This document shows positions 60,195 to 64,000 of a stretch of 64,000 nt of DNA, piece after piece. Position numbers and translations under genes: made by a program. The notes beneath the pieces are model-generated. The model was not told the DNA's origin. It worked only from the letters and a program-made list of their open reading frames with translations, and made no database searches. Source of the DNA: Armillaria gallica (Eukaryota; Basidiomycota; Agaricomycetes; Agaricales; Physalacriaceae); NCBI GenBank assembly GCA_037576215.1, contig JBANDB010000008.1, forward strand, positions 1,984,001 to 2,048,000. The letters are read 5' to 3'. The stretch's first letter is position 1; each line of letters starts with the position of its first letter.

Positions 60195-60716
60195 GAAGGG
60201 AAAGCTTTTTATTAAATTTTATTCGTGTTCTCTCTCGCTGTGGATATGCTTTCTTTCTTTTTTACTCAACTCGATTGTACAACTAATTGTTGTTTCGGTA
60301 CTATGGATACTGGATTCTATTGAACACATTGGTAGAAAAGAATCTGAAATACGACGTTTGTGAAAGGCTGACGTTGCTGTTTATTTGCTTGGTCGGGTTT
60401 TCCTGTCTTTGATAAATATTGTCGGCAAATGTTGAACCCAGTGGCTGTAGACACACTTCGTCCCTTCCTCTTGCTCCCTCCTTCCCTCCCTCCTCTTTGT
60501 TCAATTCTCTTTCAAGTTCCCCACGTCTCGCTCTATACCCCGTTATGTCCTGCACGGTCCGTGCGCTGTGGTCCAGCCTTTCCCACGGCGAGTCTGACAT
60601 AAGCCCTACTTGGCCTCGTTGATTCGTCCCCCATCATCAACGCCCCAGCTCGTACTGAGCGCCCGTCAAGTTCACAGTTAACTGCTGCATTCTTGGTTAT
60701 TTCTCGAGACACTCTA
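60195..60716. other. Intergenic between the tandem forkhead genes
   Basis: About 520 bases containing the terminator of copy 1 and the promoter of copy 2, including the duplicated block at 60378-60447 and a CT-rich tract (60465-60515) typical of fungal core promoters. Confidence 0.6.
60378..60447 (+). promoter_or_regulatory. Promoter block A upstream of forkhead gene 2
   Basis: TGTTTAT (60378-60384, forkhead-like) joins TTTGCTTGGTCGGG (60384-60397), then 32 bases on comes the identical 18-mer TGTTGAACCCAGTGGCTG at 60430-60447. It matches the block before gene 1 in order and near-identical spacing. It ends about 270 bases before the ATG at 60717. Confidence 0.55.
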
Positions 60717-61938
60717 ATGGCACAAACAATGACGATCTTAGGAGACATGGGGGAACAGCCGCAGGGTGATATGTCTGTTTATTACCAGCCTCCTCCGGAA
60801 CCAGAGAACGACGTCCAGATTACTGGAGGCTTGCCGATTAACCTTGATTCATTGAGGGATGGGCCCCCAGGGACGAAGCCGTTCTATCCTTATTCGACAC
60901 TGATTCGGTGCGTCGTGCTGCGTCGCCGGAAGCTTCGCAGATATTGATTGAATTCTATAGCTATGCTATCAAAGGGTCACCCAATCAGCGACTGCTCTTG
61001 GAAGATATTTACTACGCTATCGAATCTAGGGTGCGTTGACCTTCTGCTTATGTTCCAATTCTTACCTTTCCTAGTTTCCTTATTTCCGTTCCGCGCCAAA
61101 TGGCTGGAAAGTGAGTTTTTCCGACATTTCCTCTTATTCGAAGTGTTCAGCGGTCGGTAATTGAATGATCGATGGTTGGCGTCAAATATTACGACCTGCG
61201 CCTGACCGTGAATGCCCTGTTGATGTTTAGCTGGCCATGTTTACATCCATCATCGCAAATTCTTAATGTTGACGTTCTTTTTACGTAGAACTCAGTCCGA
61301 CACAACCTCTCACTGAACCCGTGCTTTGAGAAGGTGCCCCGTCCGCTCACTGACCGAGGCAAAGGCTCCTACTGGACGGTGAACGAGAATGTCGACCCAC
61401 GTACTGGGGTCCATCGAGTGAGGAAGAAGTATAACAAGAAAGGAGGCAAAGGGCGCGGTTCGGAAGAGGTTCAGGATATGGAGAACCACACGACCGATAC
61501 CTATGAGGATCCTAATGCCCAATATGTTTCGCCAGATGGAGATGCCAACCAGCAACCACAATCACCTTTCCCTCAGGCTTATCCTCCTCCCCCGTGCGTA
61601 ATGCTATCGCTCTCTTAGTGCATGATCTCACGTTTCTTGGTAGATTTGACCCCAACTTTATGCTTGGTATCCCGCCGCCCGTCCCAGGACCCATGCTAAT
61701 ATTGCCGGACGAAAACATGGAACTTGATGAACACGGAAACGTGAACTGGTACCATGCTTGGGTCAAGGAGATTGGCCATCTACAGGCGGTTACGACGGAG
61801 CAGGAGAAGGCTGGTGCTGACCAAGAGTGGTACAGAATGATGCTGTTCCGAGTAAGGACGGCTCTTATGCCTCCACCCATGCTGACGGAGCTCCCCCCGC
61901 ACATGGTTCCTCAACAGCCTCCTACCGATGGGCAATAA
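60717..61938 (+). CDS. Forkhead transcription factor, tandem copy 2
   Basis: Five exons (60717-60907, 60961-61030, 61075-61110, 61289-61593, 61644-61938), 298 residues, intact. The forkhead domain reads [111 protein letters not shown], nearly the same as copy 1. Exons 2 and 3 have identical lengths (70 and 36 nt) in both genes and intron phases match, while N-terminus and the linker after the domain differ. The C-terminal block [35 protein letters not shown] is also shared. I chose the ATG at 60717; two further in-frame ATGs follow. Confidence 0.93.
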
Positions 61939-62224
61939 GGTGTCCTTCGGGGCTTTAGCTTTCCCTATTGTCTGTCGAGATGTATGATATCGTTCATTGT
62001 ATTCGTTATATTTACTAGAGCATAATCCTTTGATTATGTCGAGTTTGAGTCATGAGTCATTGCGCCAAGAATTAGCCTGCGAATGGGATTGTCAGCAATG
62101 GAGAAAAGTATATGAAAAAGGAAAAAAGGATTCGGAATTTGATGACTCCACAGTGTCTCGGCCGATCTTCATTTTCGGACTTGGCTTCATTTCTTCATTC
62201 CTCTCTTCCTTTCCGCCTTCCAGC

Positions 62225-63245
62225 ATGTCTCCTACTGCTGTGTATTCCGCGTATGTGCCTCCAGCAGCAACGCCAGTAAAAGGGCCAGCTCTTGCCATCG
62301 GATCCCCGTCGACGGCTCTTGATGGACAGTACCAGTCAATGGTAACGGACCTGGAGGCGTCGAGGAAAGTCGACCGACAGATGCTCGATAGAATAGTCGA
62401 TGGAGGTTCGTTTTGTGTGCCCAGGTTCTACAAAGCGCTGATAGCCCAGCAGCTACCTCACTGGTGGCCTCGACGTACTCATCGATTCACGTCGCTCTCT
62501 CATCTACCGACTACGACACTCTCCTGCCGAACATTTCTTCCCTGTTATCTCAGCTGCTCTCGTCACTGATACCACTGGGTACGTTGCACCTGCACAATAT
62601 CTCTCCCGAATCCAAGGTGCCCTCGGATGTGACCCTAAGCGGTTTCACGATCCTCTCAGCAACCTCAGCAACCACTCTCATTGCCCAAAAGCCTGCGCAT
62701 GCGCCCACTGCCACCGTTTCTCTCAAAAAATCCGACTCGACAAAAGCACCGCTTCTACTTCCCCTACGCAAGAAGACGAATCCTGGTGCGAAAAAGGCAC
62801 TGTGGACACTGAGCACACCAGGGACCCCGCCAATTGATGCGGAGGCGCTCCTGACGGATTCCGACAAGGCGCGACCATGCGAGCCTGTCACTGCGTCGAC
62901 GGCGCCGCGGAGGAAGAAGGCATGTAAGAATTGTAGTTGTGGGCTGGCTGAACTCGAGGCGGAGGAGCTCAAGCGGAGCCAGGTCGTTGTCGTTGACGGT
63001 TCGGAGGGTGGCGGCGCACGGGCCGTGTCGCGGGAAGAGAGAGAGAAGATAATTAATAGCACACCAAAGGCGACGAGTAGCTGCGGCAACTGCTACCTCG
63101 GTGATGCATTTAGGTGTGCAAGTTGCCCTTACCTTGGTATGCCTATGTCATTTTTCTCTTTCGCTTTGCTAACATTTTATCAGGACTTCCTGCATTTAAG
63201 CCAGGCGAAAAGGTCGAGATTGACTTTGGAATGGATGACATTTGA
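62225..63245 (+). CDS. DRE2: Fe-S cluster assembly protein Dre2/anamorsin (one frame break)
   Basis: Two exons (62225-63136, 63184-63245), 324 residues after one repaired base. The N-terminal half is methyltransferase-like (QYQSMVTDLEASRKVDRQMLDRIVDGG..STYSSIHVALSSTDYDTLL). Two cluster motifs follow: CKNCSCGLAE preceded by a CEP (the [2Fe-2S] site C-x-n-C-x2-C-x-C) and the C-terminal twin motif CGNCYLGDAFRCASCPYLG, ending FGMDDI. Dre2 passes electrons from Tah18 to the cytosolic iron-sulfur assembly pathway. A T is missing in the run at 62411-62414; the break separates two open frames that both match the family. Convergent with nothing; IMP2 starts 97 bases after its stop on the same strand. 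Confidence 0.92.
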
Positions 63246-63341
63246 GTACTTACTGGGAGAGGATATACGATATTTTTAGACTGTACTTTTGTGTAAATTT
63301 TGCTGCTTACTAAATGTAATTGCTCTTACCTTGATGCGTTC

Positions 63342-64000
63342 ATGTCCTTTTTCGGGTCCTTGCTTCGCAGCCAGCTTCGTCTGCTCGTATTTGCGCCCAT
63401 TCCAATCTTATTCGCTCGTTTCTTTCCAATAATCAAGCTTACAGGGAGAAGCATGCAGGTAAGTCTGGGATACTCCCATTCAACGAGTACTAACCTCCCT
63501 TCCAGCCTACAATCAATCCAGACGAGAATCAACTTTGGCACGACTTTGCATTATTTGACAGGGTTTCTGTGCAGGCTTCAGCCAAGTTTAAACGAGGGGA
63601 TATTGTTACGTTGCTGTGCGTTCTGTCTTCATTCCGCGTTTGGACGTTATGAACGCGATGTAGGTCTCCGATAGACCCTAAGCGTGTCTTGATCAAACGA
63701 GTCGTTGCCATGGAAGGTGATATCGTGAAAACACTACCGCCGTATCCTCTTCCCGAAGTGCGCATTCCAGAGGGACACGTCTGGGTCGAAGGTCTCCTCT
63801 GACACTCACTCATTAGTTTTAACCGCTCATCAGTTCTAGGCGATGACCCGTACCACAGCGACGACAGTAACACCCTTGGTCCGGTACGTCAATTTCTTGC
63901 TCTCTGTTGTTGACATCTCACCAATGTGCACGCAGGTACCAGCTGCGTTGATTGAGGCCAAATTACTCTTCGTCGTCTGGCCCTTGAGCCGTCTTGGGTC
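63342..64000 (+). CDS. IMP2: Mitochondrial inner membrane peptidase subunit 2 (cut by window end)
   Basis: Exons 63342-63458, 63506-63615, 63664-63791, 63840-63883 and 63936 to the window edge. A short N-terminal TM anchor (LRLLVFAPIPILFARFFPIIKL) leads to the catalytic Ser in TGRSMQPTINP. The Lys of the Ser/Lys dyad lies in PKRVLIKRVVAMEGD; VPEGHVWVEGDDPYHSDDSNTLGPVP is the box D/E region (read here as IPEGHVWVEGDD). The family cleaves presequences of intermembrane-space proteins such as cytochrome c1. The 3' end lies outside the window. Confidence 0.92.

Noticed and set aside
1..64000. CRISPR array, phage or secondary-metabolite cluster
   Set aside because: No spaced direct repeats, phage genes or backbone synthase; the DUF4243 gene has no pathway partners here.

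Overview
The window is nuclear DNA of a basidiomycete fungus, almost certainly an Agaricomycete. The evidence is dense genes on both strands, many introns of about 45-60 nt (GT..AG with CTRAC/CTGAC branch sequences), and families typical of mushrooms: a DUF6533 membrane protein, a FunK1 kinase, F-box/LRR-like proteins and a DUF4243 (questin oxidase-like) protein. I see no bacterial operons, CRISPR, rRNA or transposon. All gene models below were spliced by hand from the sequence; exon lengths summing to a multiple of three was used as a check wherever possible.

Layout. 0-5.4 kb: a tiny cysteine-rich protein built from microexons (175-718), SF3B6/p14 (-), a four-TM protein (+), LCL2 (-), a disordered proline/serine-rich protein (-). 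5.7-12.5 kb: RNA polymerase I largest subunit RPA190 (-, 16 exons) and two small unknown ORFs. 12.5-25.8 kb, a packed housekeeping block: aldehyde dehydrogenase, SPX-RING protein, mitochondrial release factor 1, PP2A methylesterase PPE1, VPS60, cyclophilin, SET-domain methyltransferase, SVP26/TEX261, DID2. 26-33 kb: a large disordered protein, a MetX-fold O-acyltransferase, PEX14. 33-40 kb: a decayed F-box gene, ERG25, a single-pass membrane protein. 40-48.5 kb: synaptojanin-type phosphoinositide phosphatase, SF3A3/Prp9, DUF4243 protein. 48.5-58 kb, an accessory stretch: a broken kinase-like gene, an intact F-box gene, a decayed FunK1 kinase, a DUF6533 protein. 58.9-62 kb: two tandem forkhead genes with the same intron layout and a shared promoter block. 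62-64 kb: DRE2 and the 5' part of IMP2.

The neighbours do not form one pathway. They cover rRNA transcription, U2 snRNP (SF3B6, SF3A3), ESCRT-III (VPS60, DID2), Golgi/ER sorting, phosphoinositides, sterol synthesis, sulfur amino acids, peroxisome import, Fe-S assembly and mitochondrial translation and processing. Several pairs are divergent with short shared promoters (PPE1/release factor 73 bp; VPS60/cyclophilin 158 bp; SVP26/DID2 250 bp).

Two things stand out. First, several genes have very small exons: a 12-nt exon in the cysteine-rich gene, three consecutive 14-, 18- and 21-nt exons carrying the Pol I active site, and a 10-nt exon in the synaptojanin. Second, at least nine otherwise well-conserved, mostly essential coding regions carry one-base frame breaks, mostly in short homopolymers. 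This is best read as assembly indels rather than gene death. The FunK1, F-box-like and kinase-like lesions look more like real decay.
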